Shown in pieces: positions 47,601 to 57,232 of a DNA stretch of 64,000 nucleotides (position 1 is its first letter; the number at the start of each line of letters is the position of its first letter). Made by a program: the position numbers and the translations under genes. The notes under the pieces were generated by a model, which was not told the DNA's origin, searched no databases, and saw only the letters and a program-made list of their open reading frames with translations. Origin of the DNA: Flavobacterium nackdongense (lineage in GTDB: Bacteria; Bacteroidota; Bacteroidia; Flavobacteriales; Flavobacteriaceae); NCBI RefSeq assembly GCF_004355225.1, contig NZ_CP037933.1, forward strand, positions 1,364,001-1,428,000, given 5' to 3'.

Positions 47601-49116
47601 TTTGGCACAATTAATTTTCGACTTGAAAAATGCCAACAGAGAAGCTCGTATCAATGTAAAACTAGTTTCAGAAGTGGGTGTAGGAACTATCGCTGCTGGT
47701 GTTGCCAAAGCAAAAGCCGATGTTGTGTTGATTGCAGGTTACGATGGTGGAACTGGAGCATCTCCATTAACATCATTAAAGCACGCAGGTCTTCCTTGGG
47801 AACTAGGATTGGCTGAAGCGCAACAAACATTGGTATTAAACAACCTAAGAAGTAGAATTGTTGTTGAATGTGACGGACAGTTGAAAACCGGTCGTGATGT
47901 GGCCATTGCAGCTTTATTAGGCGCCGAAGAATTTGGTTTTGCCACTGCTCCTCTTGTAGCTTCGGGCTGTATTATGATGCGTAAATGTCATTTGAATACT
48001 TGTCCCGTGGGAATTGCAACCCAAGACAAAGAATTGCGTAAAAACTTCAAAGGAACTCCAGAACACGTGATTAACTTCTTCTATTATGTTGCTGAAGAGT
48101 TAAGAGGAATTATGGCTCAGTTAGGGTTTAGAACTTTGGCAGAAATGGTGGGACAAACACATAAAATCAACACCAACAAAGCGATAACGCATTATAAAGC
48201 CAAAGGTTTAGATTTATCAGCGATCCTGCATACACCAGACGGATACGGTGAAAAAATTGTTCGAAATACCGAAAAACAAGATCATAATTTAGAAAATGTT
48301 CTGGATTTCCAAATCTTGAAAGATTCGCATCGTGCGATGTACCGCAAAGAAAAAATGACTTTGAATTATCCTATCAATAACACCAATCGTTCTGTTGGAG
48401 CTATTGTCAGTAATGAAATTTCAAAAATATACGGATATCTAGGTTTGCCTGAAGACACCTTAAACATCAACTTCACAGGAAGTGCGGGTCAAAGTTTAGG
48501 AGCTTTTAGCGCTCACGGATTGACATTTACTGTCGAAGGAAATACCAATGACTATTTAGGAAAAGGACTTTCGGGAGCCAAATTGATCATCAAAAAACCG
48601 GCAAAAGCAAGTTTCGTTGCCGAGAATAATATCATCGTAGGAAACGTTTGCTTATTTGGAGCCATCGAAGGACAAGCCTACATCAATGGTATCGCCGGAG
48701 AACGTTTTGCAGTTCGTAACTCCGGTGCAACAGCAGTTGTAGAAGGAGTTGGAGACCACGGTTGTGAATATATGACTGGTGGAAAAGTAGTTGTTTTGGG
48801 TAAAACCGGTAGAAACTTTGCCGCAGGTATGAGTGGAGGAATCGCTTACATCTACGATCCCGAAAACAAATTCAAAAACGGATTATGCAACACCGAATCC
48901 ATAGCATTCGAAACCATTGAAGCGCAAGAAGCCGAGGAATTGAAAGCATTGATTGCAAAACACGTTGCATACACCAATAGTACAAGAGGTGCTGAGTTAT
49001 TAGCAGATTGGGCAACAAGCTTGCGCCAATTTGTTAAAGTGATGCCAACAGAGTACAAAAAAGCATTGAAACGTCTGGAAACAGAAGAACAGATTTTTGA
49101 AGAATTAACAGCATAA
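44602..49116 (+). CDS. gltB: Glutamate synthase, large subunit
   Basis: The 1504-residue enzyme has a class II glutaminase domain whose catalytic Cys is residue 18 ([11 protein letters not shown]). A 17-residue propeptide is therefore removed on maturation. A central domain follows, then the FMN domain with [11 protein letters not shown], the 3Fe-4S motif [15 protein letters not shown] at about residue 1123, and the C-terminal GXGXG-type beta-helix ([14 protein letters not shown]). It makes two glutamates from glutamine and 2-oxoglutarate, using electrons from GltD. gltD starts 4 bases after the stop. Confidence 0.97.
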   Translation: MKIKEQGLYLPEFEHENCGAGFICNLKGEKTNQIIHDALEILVKLEHRGGVSADGKTGDGAGLLIDIPHEYFNRVCDFKLPAAREYAVGMVFLPKTENQYVFCKGIFEKEIKNQGLTILGWRDVPVDSSQLGEIALASEPTIKQIFIGKSEVIDEPTFKAKLYAARKITEHTIINSKISENSYFYIPSLSTTTLIYKGIIMPEDIGPYYTDLQQTDLVTRLALVHQRFSTNTMPSWELAQPFRYICQNGEINTLRGNVSRMRVREEIMKSDVFGPQIDKLFPIIIPGKSDSASMDMVVELLMHTGRSLPEVMMMMIPEAWEKHQTMSPERKAFYEYNACIMEPWDGPASVPFSDGDYVGALLDRNGLRPSRYTVTKSGKLIMASEIGVVDVAPEDVESHGRLEPGKMFLVDMNEGRIINDEEIKSKIVSERPYQEWLNQYRLHLKDVPSTSEVCSIETIDLATRERLFNYTLEDIQDVITPMAQSGKETLGSMGTDTPLAVLSDRPQLIANYFKQLFAQVTNPPLDGIREEIVTDISLALGQDRNIFDISSKQCRKLRIQNPVISNKDLEKIRAISIDHFHAETFSILYPKAKGLNGLEDALDALIIQVTKAVERGTNIIILSDRGVNKDLAPIPSLLACSYVNHQMNRLRKRSYFDIIIESAEPREPHHFATLFGYGASAINPYMVNEIIRVQVREGFITGIDETKAVHNFNKAIGNGIVKIMNKIGISTLHSYRGSQIFEIVGFNSKFVEKYFPYTTSRIQGIGLYEIEKEINERYKYAYPDHLIPNRLGLNIGGEYRWRRNGERHMFNPTTIAKLQQAVRLSDQSSYNEYSKAVNDQAHNLMTIRGLFEFDNLNPIPLDEVEPWTEIVKRFKTGAMSYGSISREAHENLAIAMNRIGGKSNSGEGGENRKRFQPDMNGDSRNSAIKQVASGRFGVTSHYLSSAKEIQIKMAQGAKPGEGGQLPGEKVLPWIAEARNSTPYVGLISPPPHHDIYSIEDLAQLIFDLKNANREARINVKLVSEVGVGTIAAGVAKAKADVVLIAGYDGGTGASPLTSLKHAGLPWELGLAEAQQTLVLNNLRSRIVVECDGQLKTGRDVAIAALLGAEEFGFATAPLVASGCIMMRKCHLNTCPVGIATQDKELRKNFKGTPEHVINFFYYVAEELRGIMAQLGFRTLAEMVGQTHKINTNKAITHYKAKGLDLSAILHTPDGYGEKIVRNTEKQDHNLENVLDFQILKDSHRAMYRKEKMTLNYPINNTNRSVGAIVSNEISKIYGYLGLPEDTLNINFTGSAGQSLGAFSAHGLTFTVEGNTNDYLGKGLSGAKLIIKKPAKASFVAENNIIVGNVCLFGAIEGQAYINGIAGERFAVRNSGATAVVEGVGDHGCEYMTGGKVVVLGKTGRNFAAGMSGGIAYIYDPENKFKNGLCNTESIAFETIEAQEAEELKALIAKHVAYTNSTRGAELLADWATSLRQFVKVMPTEYKKALKRLETEEQIFEELTA

Positions 49117-49120
49117 TACA

Positions 49121-50581
49121 ATGGGAAAAGTTACAGGATTTAAAGAATTCGAAAGAAAAGATGAATCATATATTGCGGTAGATGAACGCGTAGTCAATTA
49201 TAAGGAATTTACGGTTGCCCTGAGTGAAGCTGAAATTACAAAACAAGGATCTCGTTGTATGGATTGTGGCATTCCTTTTTGTCACAGTGGTTGCCCTCTT
49301 GGCAATTTGATACCCGATTTCAATCACATGGTGCATCAAGGGGAATGGCAAAAAGCCTCTTGGATATTGCACTCTACAAATAATTTTCCAGAGTTTACAG
49401 GACGGTTATGTCCAGCACCTTGTGAAAAAGCATGTGTTTTGGGATTAATTGAAAATCCAGTATCAATAGAAAATATTGAAAAAAATATTGTAGAACGTGC
49501 CTTCAAAGAAGGTTGGATTAAACCTCAACCACCTAAAACAAGAACAGGAAAAACGGTTGCTGTTGTAGGATCAGGCCCTGCAGGATTAGCTGCTGCTCAA
49601 CAATTGAATAGAGCGGGACATTATGTTACCGTTTTCGAAAGAGATGATGCTATAGGCGGATTATTGCGTTACGGAATTCCTAATTTCAAAATGGAAAAAG
49701 AAATTATCGATCGCCGTATTGCTATTCTTGAAGCAGAAGGAATTACGTTTAAAGTAAATACACACGTTGGTGTGAACTACGATATCAATGACTTGAAAGC
49801 TTTTGATTCCATCGTGCTTTGTGGTGGTGCAACCGAAAGAAGAGGTTTACCAACTCCAGGAGCCGATGCAGACGGAGTAGTTCAAGCAATGGATTTCTTG
49901 ACGCAACAAACCAAAGTAGTTTTTGGTCAAAAAGTAGAAAATCAAGTTTTGGCTACAGGAAAAGATGTCATCGTAATTGGTGGTGGAGATACCGGCTCTG
50001 ACTGCGTTGGAACATCGAATCGACATGGTGCAAAATCGGTTACTAACTTCGAGATTATGCCGAAACCGCCAAAAGGAAGAAGCGAAACGACACCTTGGCC
50101 TTACTGGCCTTTGCAGTTGAAAACTTCCTCTTCGCACAAAGAAGGTTGCGAAAGAAATTGGTTGATTAACACCAAAGAATTCATCAAAGATGCGAATGGT
50201 AAATTAATCGCTCTAAAAACAGTCAATGTCGAATGGAAAATGGTGCCTGGACAACGTCCCGAACTAATTGAAGTACCAGGTTCAGAGAAAACTTGGCCTT
50301 GCGATTTAGCTTTGCTTGCATTAGGATTTACAGGTCCTGAAAAAACTTTAAGCAGTCAATTGGGTATTGAACTTGACGCAAGAAGCAACTATAAAGCGGA
50401 ATATGGCAAATACCAAACCAACGTTCCTAATATCTTCACCGCTGGCGATATGCGTCGCGGACAATCATTAATCGTTTGGGCAATTTCTGAAGGTAGAGAA
50501 GCTGCTAGACAAGTTGATCTCTATTTGATGGGTTCTTCAAATTTACCTACCAAAGAAGGTGGAGATTTGCCAGGAGTGTAA
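49121..50581 (+). CDS. gltD: Glutamate synthase, small subunit
   Basis: The 486-residue flavoprotein has the N-terminal 4Fe-4S Cys clusters ([17 protein letters not shown], and [12 protein letters not shown]). It has an FAD motif ([17 protein letters not shown]) and an NADPH motif ([15 protein letters not shown]). It takes electrons from NADPH to GltB. The complex assimilates ammonium together with glutamine synthetase, which is not in this window. A terminator follows. Confidence 0.97.
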   Translation: MGKVTGFKEFERKDESYIAVDERVVNYKEFTVALSEAEITKQGSRCMDCGIPFCHSGCPLGNLIPDFNHMVHQGEWQKASWILHSTNNFPEFTGRLCPAPCEKACVLGLIENPVSIENIEKNIVERAFKEGWIKPQPPKTRTGKTVAVVGSGPAGLAAAQQLNRAGHYVTVFERDDAIGGLLRYGIPNFKMEKEIIDRRIAILEAEGITFKVNTHVGVNYDINDLKAFDSIVLCGGATERRGLPTPGADADGVVQAMDFLTQQTKVVFGQKVENQVLATGKDVIVIGGGDTGSDCVGTSNRHGAKSVTNFEIMPKPPKGRSETTPWPYWPLQLKTSSSHKEGCERNWLINTKEFIKDANGKLIALKTVNVEWKMVPGQRPELIEVPGSEKTWPCDLALLALGFTGPEKTLSSQLGIELDARSNYKAEYGKYQTNVPNIFTAGDMRRGQSLIVWAISEGREAARQVDLYLMGSSNLPTKEGGDLPGV

Positions 50582-50603
50582 ACCAATACTAATTATGTTC
50601 ATG

Positions 50604-50636
50604 AAGACCTTGATGCATTTCGAGGTCTTTTTTTTT
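50604..50636 (+). terminator. Terminator of gltBD
   Basis: The stem AAGACCT/AGGTCTT is followed by an uninterrupted run of T residues. Confidence 0.8.
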
Positions 50637-50664
50637 AGATTCTACTGATAAAAATACAGAAAAA

Positions 50665-51534
50665 TTATAGATTGAGCATCATCTTCCGATATTGAGATGG
50701 AACCAGTCCTGTGTTCTTTTTAAAGGTTTTATTGAAATGGGATATCGTTTCAAAACCACATTTGCTGCTTAACTGCGAAATGCCGATATCTTCCATCAGC
50801 AATAGTTTACAAGCATAGCCAATACGCATATCTAAAATGTAGTTTTTAAAAGATTTCCCTGTTTTACTTTTAAAATACCGACAAAAAGCAGCTGTATTCA
50901 TCGCAGCAAAAGAAGAGATTTCTTCAAGACTGATATTTCGCGTGTAATTTTTATTCAAAAAGGACATGACCTTATCGATTCTTGCGGTATCATAAATGGT
51001 TTCATTAACAAAATCAGTTGTCGAAATGGTTTGTCTATTCTCGGTTTCAGACATTTCTTTGAGAATTTCCAAGAAAAGCATTAGTTGATTTAAACCATTT
51101 TCTAAGGGGATTTTTTCAATTAAATCCTGCAATTTTGGAAAGTTGGCTGCAGCAAAATAAATCCCTCTTTGCGACTCTTGAAGCAGATTTTTAATTTTAA
51201 TAAAATGCGGATAATTATTGACGGCATAATACATAAAATCTTTTTCAAACTGAATAATGGTGCCTTTTACCCTTAAATCCGTATTACCAAGATGGTAGGC
51301 ATCGTCACTTTTCATAAAATGAGGTAAATTAGAACCAATGAGCAATAGGTCTCCCGCTTGAAATGTAGTGATGCTATTTCCCAAAAACCGAGTTCCGGTT
51401 CCTTCCTTGATATAGATAATCTCAAATTCCGAATGAAAATGCAAAGGATATGTAAAATGCTCATAATCAAAAAACCTTGCTTTCAGTGGCGAAGACTTCG
51501 AAATAGGAAGTCGTTCGTTCATAATTGCCTTCAT
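50665..51534 (-). CDS. AraC-family transcriptional regulator
   Basis: The 289-residue protein has an N-terminal cupin sensor domain (about 15-150, with HFHSEFEIIYIKEGTG). Two C-terminal helix-turn-helix units follow (about 190-289, with ISLEEISSFAAMNTAAFCRYFK and FETISHFNKTFKKNTGLVPSQYRK as core phrases). It is divergent from the mannonate pair uxuB-like/uxuA, with a 113-base shared gap. It probably regulates them in response to a hexuronate-derived sugar acid; the effector is inference. Confidence 0.9.
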   Translation of the reverse strand: MKAIMNERLPISKSSPLKARFFDYEHFTYPLHFHSEFEIIYIKEGTGTRFLGNSITTFQAGDLLLIGSNLPHFMKSDDAYHLGNTDLRVKGTIIQFEKDFMYYAVNNYPHFIKIKNLLQESQRGIYFAAANFPKLQDLIEKIPLENGLNQLMLFLEILKEMSETENRQTISTTDFVNETIYDTARIDKVMSFLNKNYTRNISLEEISSFAAMNTAAFCRYFKSKTGKSFKNYILDMRIGYACKLLLMEDIGISQLSSKCGFETISHFNKTFKKNTGLVPSQYRKMMLNL

Positions 51535-51554
51535 TGTGAATATGTTTTAATTTG

Positions 51555-51562
51555 CAAAAATA
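51555..51562 (-). promoter_or_regulatory. Promoter -7 box of the AraC gene
   Basis: TATTTTTG on the minus strand lies 20 bases before the ATG at 51534. Confidence 0.5.
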
Positions 51563-51610
51563 GACTTAGTATGTGCAAATTTAGGAAAAATAATTGGCTA
51601 TACTTATCCT

Positions 51611-51618
51611 TAAATTTG
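51611..51618 (+). promoter_or_regulatory. Promoter -7 box of the mannonate operon
   Basis: TAAATTTG lies 29 bases before the ATG at 51648. The nearest TTG (51594-51596) is only 14 bases upstream, closer than usual, as may be expected if an activator is needed. Confidence 0.5.
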
Positions 51619-51647
51619 TGTGTGTTAAATTTTTAAAACAAACAATT

Positions 51648-52463
51648 ATGAATGATGCATTTAGTATTCAAGGCAAAATAGCTATAATTACTGGAGCGGG
51701 TGGCGTTTTGGGAGGAAGTATAGCCAAAAGTTTTCTGCAAGCAGGAGCCAAAGTAGTGGCAATCGATATTCACGAAGAAAACCTAAATAAAAGAGTTGCT
51801 GAACTTGCCGTTTTTGGCAGTGATGTTATAGGAGTGGTAGGCAATGTGCTTGATATGGAAAGCCTAGAAAATGTGGCCAAAGAAGTTTTGGCCAAATGGG
51901 GACGAATCGACATTTTGTTGAATATTGCGGGTGGAAATCTTCCGGGAGCAACGCTAATGCCTGACCAAGAATTTTTCGATATGAAAATCAGCGATTGGGA
52001 TAAAGTAACCAACTTAAACTTGAATGGAACCGTTTTCCCGAGTATGGTTTTCGGTCGAGTTATGTCGAAACAAAAAAGCGGAAGCATCATTAATATGTCT
52101 TCTATGGCGGCTTATTCGGCGATAACTCGTGTTCCGGGATATTCGGTTGCGAAAACTGGAATTAGCAATTTCACCCAATGGTTGGCTACAGAAATGGCGT
52201 TGAAATATGGTGATGGTATTCGGGTGAATGCTTTGGCACCAGGATTTTTTATTGGTGACCAAAATCGTGCAGTGCTGATCAATCCTGATGGTTCGCTTAC
52301 CGATAGAAGCAAAAAAGTATTGGCAAAAACGCCAATGGGACGTTTTGGAGACATTTCAGAATTGAATGGAACGGTTCAGTTTTTGTGTAGTGAAGCAGCC
52401 AGTTTTATTACAGGAGTAGTGTTGCCAGTAGATGGTGGTTTTAGTGCATTTAGCGGCCTATAA
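51648..52463 (+). CDS. SDR-family D-mannonate oxidoreductase (fructuronate reductase type)
   Basis: The 271-residue protein is a short-chain dehydrogenase. It has the cofactor motif GAGGVLGGSIAKSF, the NIAGG loop, and the catalytic Ser and YSVAK motif (SSMAAYSAITRVPGYSVAKTG, listed as catalytic region). SDR-type enzymes next to uxuA reduce D-fructuronate to D-mannonate in Bacteroidota, replacing the classical long-chain UxuB. Role assignment rests on the uxuA neighbour 2 bases downstream. The start at 51648 follows the promoter; the ATG-like codon at 51594 lies upstream of it. Confidence 0.88.
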   Translation: MNDAFSIQGKIAIITGAGGVLGGSIAKSFLQAGAKVVAIDIHEENLNKRVAELAVFGSDVIGVVGNVLDMESLENVAKEVLAKWGRIDILLNIAGGNLPGATLMPDQEFFDMKISDWDKVTNLNLNGTVFPSMVFGRVMSKQKSGSIINMSSMAAYSAITRVPGYSVAKTGISNFTQWLATEMALKYGDGIRVNALAPGFFIGDQNRAVLINPDGSLTDRSKKVLAKTPMGRFGDISELNGTVQFLCSEAASFITGVVLPVDGGFSAFSGL

Positions 52464-52465
52464 TT

Positions 52466-53635
52466 ATGGAAAAAACATGGAGATGGTTTGGCAAAAAGGA
52501 TAAAATAGCGTTATCCATGCTTCGCGAAATTGGGGTTGAAGGTATCGTTTCGGCCTTACACGATATTCCTAATGGGGAAATTTGGACTGAAGAAGCTATT
52601 CTGGATTTGAAACATTATATCGAAGATGCAGGTTTGCGTTGGTCGGTTGTCGAAAGTCTTCCGGTGAGTGAAGGGATCAAAAACAATGCGTCCAATAGAG
52701 ATCAACTTATTGACAACTATATTGTAAGTCTCGAAAACCTTGGAAAATCTGGTTTGAAAACCATTTGTTATAATTTTATGCCCGTGATCGATTGGATTCG
52801 AACGGATTTAGATTATAAATTGGAAGACGGTACTTCGACTTTGTATTTCGATAAAATCAAATTTGCTTATTTTGATATTTTAATTCTGAATCGTAAAGAA
52901 GCAGATAAGGATTATACAAGCGATGAACTGGCCAAAGTTTACGAATTAGACAAAACCATTACCGAAGCCGAAAAAGCACAATTGATCGATACTATTATTG
53001 TAAAAACCCAAGGATTTATTAACGGAAACATCAAAGCTGGCGATCAAAATCCGGTGGCGATTTTCAACAGATTGCTTGCGGTATATGACAATATTGATAA
53101 AAATGAATTGCGTGAAAATTTGCGATATTTTCTAAATCGCATTATGCCAGTTTGCGAACAATACGGTATCAATATGTGTATTCATCCGGACGATCCACCG
53201 TTTCAAATGCTAGGTTTGCCAAGAATAGTTACGAATGAGGAAGACATTCAATGGATTTTGGATTCGGTTGATAATCCTCATAACGGATTGACTTTTTGCG
53301 CAGGTTCGTTGAGTACTGGAATTCAAAATAATGTTCCAGACTTGGCACGAAAATTTGCTTCACGAACCCATTTTGTACATTTAAGAAGCACCGAAGCTTT
53401 AGAAGGAGGTAATTTTATGGAAGCTTCTCATCTCGAAGGGCGTGGTCATTTGATTGAATTAGTAAAAATATTTGAAGCCGAAAATACAAAATTACCTATG
53501 CGTGTCGATCACGGTCGAATGATGTTGGGGGACGAAGACAAAGGGTATAATCCCGGTTATTCTTTTCACGGCCGAATGTTTGCTTTAGCGCAAATGGATG
53601 GTGTAATTGCGACTGTTCAGCATTTGAAAAATTAG
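52466..53635 (+). CDS. uxuA: Mannonate dehydratase
   Basis: The 389-residue product matches UxuA: KTWRWFGKKDKIALSMLREIGVEGIVSALHD at the start (described by its first block), then INMCIHPDDPPFQMLGLPRI and THFVHLRST. It dehydrates D-mannonate to 2-keto-3-deoxygluconate in hexuronate degradation. It depends on Mn/Fe bound by conserved His, Cys and Asp. It follows the oxidoreductase by 2 bases. uxaC and the KDG kinase/aldolase are not in this window. Confidence 0.96.
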   Translation: MEKTWRWFGKKDKIALSMLREIGVEGIVSALHDIPNGEIWTEEAILDLKHYIEDAGLRWSVVESLPVSEGIKNNASNRDQLIDNYIVSLENLGKSGLKTICYNFMPVIDWIRTDLDYKLEDGTSTLYFDKIKFAYFDILILNRKEADKDYTSDELAKVYELDKTITEAEKAQLIDTIIVKTQGFINGNIKAGDQNPVAIFNRLLAVYDNIDKNELRENLRYFLNRIMPVCEQYGINMCIHPDDPPFQMLGLPRIVTNEEDIQWILDSVDNPHNGLTFCAGSLSTGIQNNVPDLARKFASRTHFVHLRSTEALEGGNFMEASHLEGRGHLIELVKIFEAENTKLPMRVDHGRMMLGDEDKGYNPGYSFHGRMFALAQMDGVIATVQHLKN

Positions 53636-53713
53636 AACATCCCCGAACGGCGGAGTGTTATTAAGTAAAGTTGCAGCATTACAAAATACTCAAAAAAAAC
53701 AAACTATCTGTAC

Positions 53714-54607
53714 TCATTTAAAATCGATCTCAAAATAATTCAAAATAGTTTTGTAATGGTCTTGGGCTGAAAGACAAGTGTCCAATAGATATTCTTTTAT
53801 AGTATCCCATTGTTGCAAACCGCGATAGTAGTATAATTTCAATTCATCATCAATAATAAATGGAACAATTGTATTAGCAAGACATTCCTTGAAGAGTATT
53901 AATCTTCCTACGCGACCATTGCCATCTTGAAAAGGATGAATAACTTCAAATTTCTGATGGAAATCAATGATATCTTCAAAAGTTTTTTGGTCTTTTTTGT
54001 GATAATTCAAGAGCAATTCCTTCATTTTTTCCGCAACGTCTTTGGGAGGGCAAGTTGCATTGCCGCCAACTTCGTTCGGATATTTCTTGTAGTTACCAAC
54101 ATTAAACCAATCTTTTCGGCTGTCTGAGGTTCCTGATTTCAACAAAAAGTGCAATTCCTTGATGAGTGATTCCGTCAATTTAGATTTTGCTTTTTCAATA
54201 ATCAAATCAATACAACGAAAATGATTGTTGGTTTCGATAATATCATCGACGGAAATACTTTGGTCAGAAATGCCTATGGTGTTGGTTTCGAATATAAAGC
54301 GCGTTTGTTCTTGAGTAAGTTTACTGCCTTCTATGCGGTTCGAGTTATAGGTCAAATCAATTTGAGTACGATGGTAAATCCCCCCTTTCAGCTTCATATC
54401 TTTTTGTTCTTTGAGTTGATTGAGAAGGTTATTATTGCTGAATTTTTTTGGAGTTCCTTTTTCAGGTAAACCAGCATCTTCGGGAATATTCCAAGTTTTA
54501 CCCGTCAAAAAAGAGCCTTTTATTTTTCCCTTAGCACAATGGTTTCTAACTGTTCTTTCTGGAACATTCCATTTTTTGGCAAAATCTCGTACTGAAATAT
54601 AATTCAT
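53714..54607 (-). CDS. Fic-domain protein with N-terminal helix-turn-helix
   Basis: The 297-residue product has an N-terminal HTH-like domain (about 1-45, YISVRDFAKKWNVPERTVRNHC described as MerR/excisionase-like). It also has the inhibitory-helix motif SNRIEG (Ser89) and the full Fic motif HPFQDGNGRVGR (about 224-235). Fic proteins transfer AMP to target Ser/Thr/Tyr. The N-terminal SxxxEG motif self-inhibits class II members. The start ATG at 54607 is preferred over the TTG at 54634, because an operator and the transcript start lie between. Confidence 0.9.
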   Translation of the reverse strand: MNYISVRDFAKKWNVPERTVRNHCAKGKIKGSFLTGKTWNIPEDAGLPEKGTPKKFSNNNLLNQLKEQKDMKLKGGIYHRTQIDLTYNSNRIEGSKLTQEQTRFIFETNTIGISDQSISVDDIIETNNHFRCIDLIIEKAKSKLTESLIKELHFLLKSGTSDSRKDWFNVGNYKKYPNEVGGNATCPPKDVAEKMKELLLNYHKKDQKTFEDIIDFHQKFEVIHPFQDGNGRVGRLILFKECLANTIVPFIIDDELKLYYYRGLQQWDTIKEYLLDTCLSAQDHYKTILNYFEIDFK

Positions 54608-54618
54608 ACTTTTTAAAT

Positions 54619-54634
54619 TTGCCTGTATCGGCAA
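54619..54634. promoter_or_regulatory. Operator 1 of the fic gene, in the leader
   Basis: TTGCCTGTATCGGCAA is the exact reverse complement of the sequence at 54670-54685. Its outer bases (TTGCC/GGCAA) also form a partial palindrome. It lies 12 bases upstream of the fic ATG. Confidence 0.75.
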
Positions 54635-54654
54635 AAATTAATTAAATAATACTT

Positions 54655-54685
54655 CAAATATATCTATTATTGCCGATACAGGCAA
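54655..54685 (-). promoter_or_regulatory. Promoter of fic, TTG-N20-TATATTTG
   Basis: On the minus strand, TTG (54685-54683) and TATATTTG (54662-54655) are 20 bases apart. The -33 element falls inside operator 2. Confidence 0.7.
54670..54685. promoter_or_regulatory. Operator 2 of the fic gene, over the -33 element
   Basis: TTGCCGATACAGGCAA is the mirror copy of operator 1. The two centres are 51 bp apart, close to five helical turns. Confidence 0.75.
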
Positions 54686-54800
54686 AACTATGGATTTATT
54701 TTTTAAATTTCTCTAAAAATAGGACTGTAAAACGCAAATAACAACATCAAATGTTCTATTTAAAACATTTTGTTATATTTTGTTTCATTTTATTAATTAC

Positions 54801-54831
54801 TTGTATGAATCAATAAAGAGTAATAAATTTG
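54801..54831 (+). promoter_or_regulatory. Promoter of lysA, TTG-N20-TAAATTTG
   Basis: TTG at 54801-54803 and TAAATTTG at 54824-54831 have canonical spacing, 17 bases before the lysA ATG. Confidence 0.7.
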
Positions 54832-54847
54832 CCAAAAAATAATACCA

Positions 54848-56068
54848 ATGCAAGCAAAAGATTTAGCACAATTAGCAGAACAATTCGGAAGTCCATTATA
54901 TGTATATGATGCGGCTAAAATCCAATCACAATACCAAAGATTAACAAAAGCTTTTTCGAAGGTTGAAAAATTGCGTATCAATTATGCAATGAAAGCTTTA
55001 TCCAACGTTGCTATTTTAGAATTATTGAGAGAGATGGGATCTTGTTTAGATGCCGTTTCCATACAAGAAGTACAATTAGGGCTTCACGCAGGCTATTCTC
55101 CTGACCAAATATTTTTTACACCAAATGGGGTTTCTTTAGAAGAAATCGAAGAAGTGGCGGAAATGGGCGTTCAAATCAATATAGACAACTTATCTATTTT
55201 GGAGCAATTTGGAACAAAATACCCAAATGTTCCGGTTTGTATTCGCATCAATCCGCACGTAATGGCGGGTGGTAACACCAATATTTCTGTGGGGCATATC
55301 GATAGTAAATTTGGAATATCCATTCACCAATTGCCTCATTTGTTGCGTATTGTTGAAAATACCAAAATGCACATCGTGGGAATCCACATGCACACGGGTT
55401 CTGATATTTTGGATATTGAAGTATTTTTATATGCTGCAGAAATCTTATTCGATGTTGCCAAAAATTTCAAAGAATTGGAATTCCTTGACTTCGGAAGCGG
55501 ATTTAAAGTACCTTACAAAAAAGACGATATCGAAACCGACATAGAAGAATTAGGAAAAAAATTATCCAAAAGATTCAATTCGTTCTGTGCCGAATACGGA
55601 AAAGACTTAACCTTAATATTCGAACCTGGCAAATTTTTAGTGAGCGAAGCGGGTTATTTCTTAGCCAAAGTAAATGTGGTAAAACAAACTACCTCAACTG
55701 TATTTGCTGGAATTGACAGCGGTTTCAATCATTTGATACGACCAATGTTTTACGGTTCGCAACATCATATCGAAAACATTTCGAACCCAAAAGGAAAAGA
55801 ACGTTTCTACTCCGTTGTAGGTTATATTTGTGAAACCGATACTTTTGCCAACAACCGTAGAATAGCCGAAATCAACGAAGGTGACATTTTAAGTTTTAGA
55901 AATGCAGGTGCGTATTGCTTCTCGATGTCATCCAATTACAATTCGAGATACAAACCAGCCGAAGTTGTATGGCTTAATGGTCAAGGCCACTTAATTAGAG
56001 CTCGAGAAACTTTCGAAGATTTACTCAAAAATCAAATTTCATTGCCAGTCGAAACGGCAGTAGTATAA
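54848..56068 (+). CDS. lysA: Diaminopimelate decarboxylase
   Basis: The 406-residue PLP enzyme has an alanine-racemase-like barrel. The PLP lysine is Lys49 (NYAMKALSN). Further parts are IHMHTGSD, LDFGSGFKVPY, IFEPGKFLV and the catalytic Cys motif GYICETDTFA. It converts meso-diaminopimelate to lysine, the last biosynthetic step, in the cytoplasm. It has its own promoter and terminator. Confidence 0.96.
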   Translation: MQAKDLAQLAEQFGSPLYVYDAAKIQSQYQRLTKAFSKVEKLRINYAMKALSNVAILELLREMGSCLDAVSIQEVQLGLHAGYSPDQIFFTPNGVSLEEIEEVAEMGVQINIDNLSILEQFGTKYPNVPVCIRINPHVMAGGNTNISVGHIDSKFGISIHQLPHLLRIVENTKMHIVGIHMHTGSDILDIEVFLYAAEILFDVAKNFKELEFLDFGSGFKVPYKKDDIETDIEELGKKLSKRFNSFCAEYGKDLTLIFEPGKFLVSEAGYFLAKVNVVKQTTSTVFAGIDSGFNHLIRPMFYGSQHHIENISNPKGKERFYSVVGYICETDTFANNRRIAEINEGDILSFRNAGAYCFSMSSNYNSRYKPAEVVWLNGQGHLIRARETFEDLLKNQISLPVETAVV

Positions 56069-56078
56069 TAATTATAGC

Positions 56079-56113
56079 ATCCCATTTCATAAAACGAAAT
56101 GGGATTTTTTTTT
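56079..56113 (+). terminator. Terminator of lysA
   Basis: A 10-bp stem ATCCCATTTC/GAAATGGGAT with a seven-base loop is followed by nine T residues. Confidence 0.85.
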
Positions 56114-56302
56114 GTAAAAATTTGACTGACTGGACACCTTTTTAAAAAGTTGTCTAAACTAAAAACGAAATGGAATTATTTTTTGATCTAAATTTTCATC
56201 TCTATATTAGTGATAAATGCTATCAATTAGCGGCTTTTCAAGCTAGTTATTAATTCATTGCATAAACTGAGATATATCATATTTATTCGAAAATAAATTA
56301 TC

Positions 56303-56310
56303 TAATTTTG
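56303..56310 (+). promoter_or_regulatory. Promoter -7 box of the OB-fold lipoprotein gene
   Basis: TAATTTTG lies 26 bases before the ATG at 56336. The preceding gap, 56114-56302, shows no recognised feature. Confidence 0.5.
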
Positions 56311-56335
56311 CTCCCATAATCAAATCACAAAAAAG

Positions 56336-57064
56336 ATGAAAAAAATACTATTTTGGGGCATCTCAAGCGTACTGACAGTTGCGATGTTTGTTCAATGCAA
56401 ACCCAATAACGAAAAAACCGAAGCTGCGCCGACGGAAGAATCTGTGATGGAAGAATTAAATACACACCAAATCACAATAAAAGAAGTCCTGCAAGCCAAT
56501 GCATATACCTATCTTTTAGTCACAGAAGCTGAAAAAGACTATTGGATTGCCATTCCAAAAACAGAGGTAAAAGTCGGAAAAACCTACACTTATGAAGGTG
56601 GTATGGAGATGAAAAAATTTGAAAGCAAAGATTTGAAAAGAACGTTCGATTCTGTATTATTTGTCGAAGGAATAATAGATCCAAATCCTCCCGCTGCCAC
56701 CGAAACGACTGCCAGCGCCGCTCCTAAGGCGGTTTCATCCAAGGAACTATCCAAAGGAATCACATTGGCAAAAGGTGGAATTTCAGTATTCGATTTATAT
56801 TTCAATAGAGATAAATTGGCTGGAAAAACAGTGATTTTAACTGGGAAAGTAGTAAAATTTATGCCTGAAATAATGAAGAAAAACTGGGTACATTTACAAG
56901 ATGGATCTAATTTTAACGGATTTAATGACATTACTATTACCACTTTAGAAAAGGTAAAAGTGGACGACATTGTTTCGTTTAAAGGCAAAGTAATTTTGAA
57001 TAAAGATCTTGGCTCTGGCTATAAATATGATGTTCTTATTGAAGACGCAGTACTTGTAAAATAA
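56336..57064 (+). CDS. Lipoprotein with OB-fold-like C-terminal domain
   Basis: The 242-residue product has a lipoprotein signal (SVLTVAMFVQCKPN), a small beta domain (about 40-115) and a Pro/Ala/Thr linker (about 118-135). The C-terminal OB-fold-like domain (about 150-242) has GKTVILTGKVVKFMPEIM and HLQDGSNFNGFNDITITT. The latter resembles nucleotide-binding OB domains, but an envelope lipoprotein is unlikely to bind nucleic acid inside the cell. Function is unknown. Confidence 0.75.
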   Translation: MKKILFWGISSVLTVAMFVQCKPNNEKTEAAPTEESVMEELNTHQITIKEVLQANAYTYLLVTEAEKDYWIAIPKTEVKVGKTYTYEGGMEMKKFESKDLKRTFDSVLFVEGIIDPNPPAATETTASAAPKAVSSKELSKGITLAKGGISVFDLYFNRDKLAGKTVILTGKVVKFMPEIMKKNWVHLQDGSNFNGFNDITITTLEKVKVDDIVSFKGKVILNKDLGSGYKYDVLIEDAVLVK

Positions 57065-57091
57065 GTAAAACTTCAGTTTTTATAAAAAAGG

Positions 57092-57128
57092 AATCCCATT
57101 TCAATAAAAAATGAAATGGGATTTTTTT
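57092..57128 (+). terminator. Terminator of the OB-fold lipoprotein gene
   Basis: The 12-bp stem AATCCCATTTCA/TGAAATGGGATT is followed by a T-run. A decayed copy lies at 57834-57870. Confidence 0.85.
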
Positions 57129-57205
57129 CAAGCTAAAACGTAGTGGATTTGTTTCACAAATAAAGAATTATTTCGAAACAACAAATAAAAAAACTATAAA
57201 AACTG

Positions 57206-57213
57206 TATCTTTG
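57206..57213 (+). promoter_or_regulatory. Promoter -7 box of the toxin-antitoxin locus
   Basis: TATCTTTG lies 19 bases before the antitoxin ATG at 57233. Confidence 0.5.
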
Positions 57214-57232
57214 AAACTATAAATAAAGTATT

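Noticed and set aside
53714..54607. Fic protein as part of a phage defence island
   Set aside because: Neighbours are uxuA and lysA. No restriction, CRISPR, toxin partner or recombinase lies beside it; the nearest toxin-antitoxin locus is 2.6 kb away beyond lysA with separate transcription.
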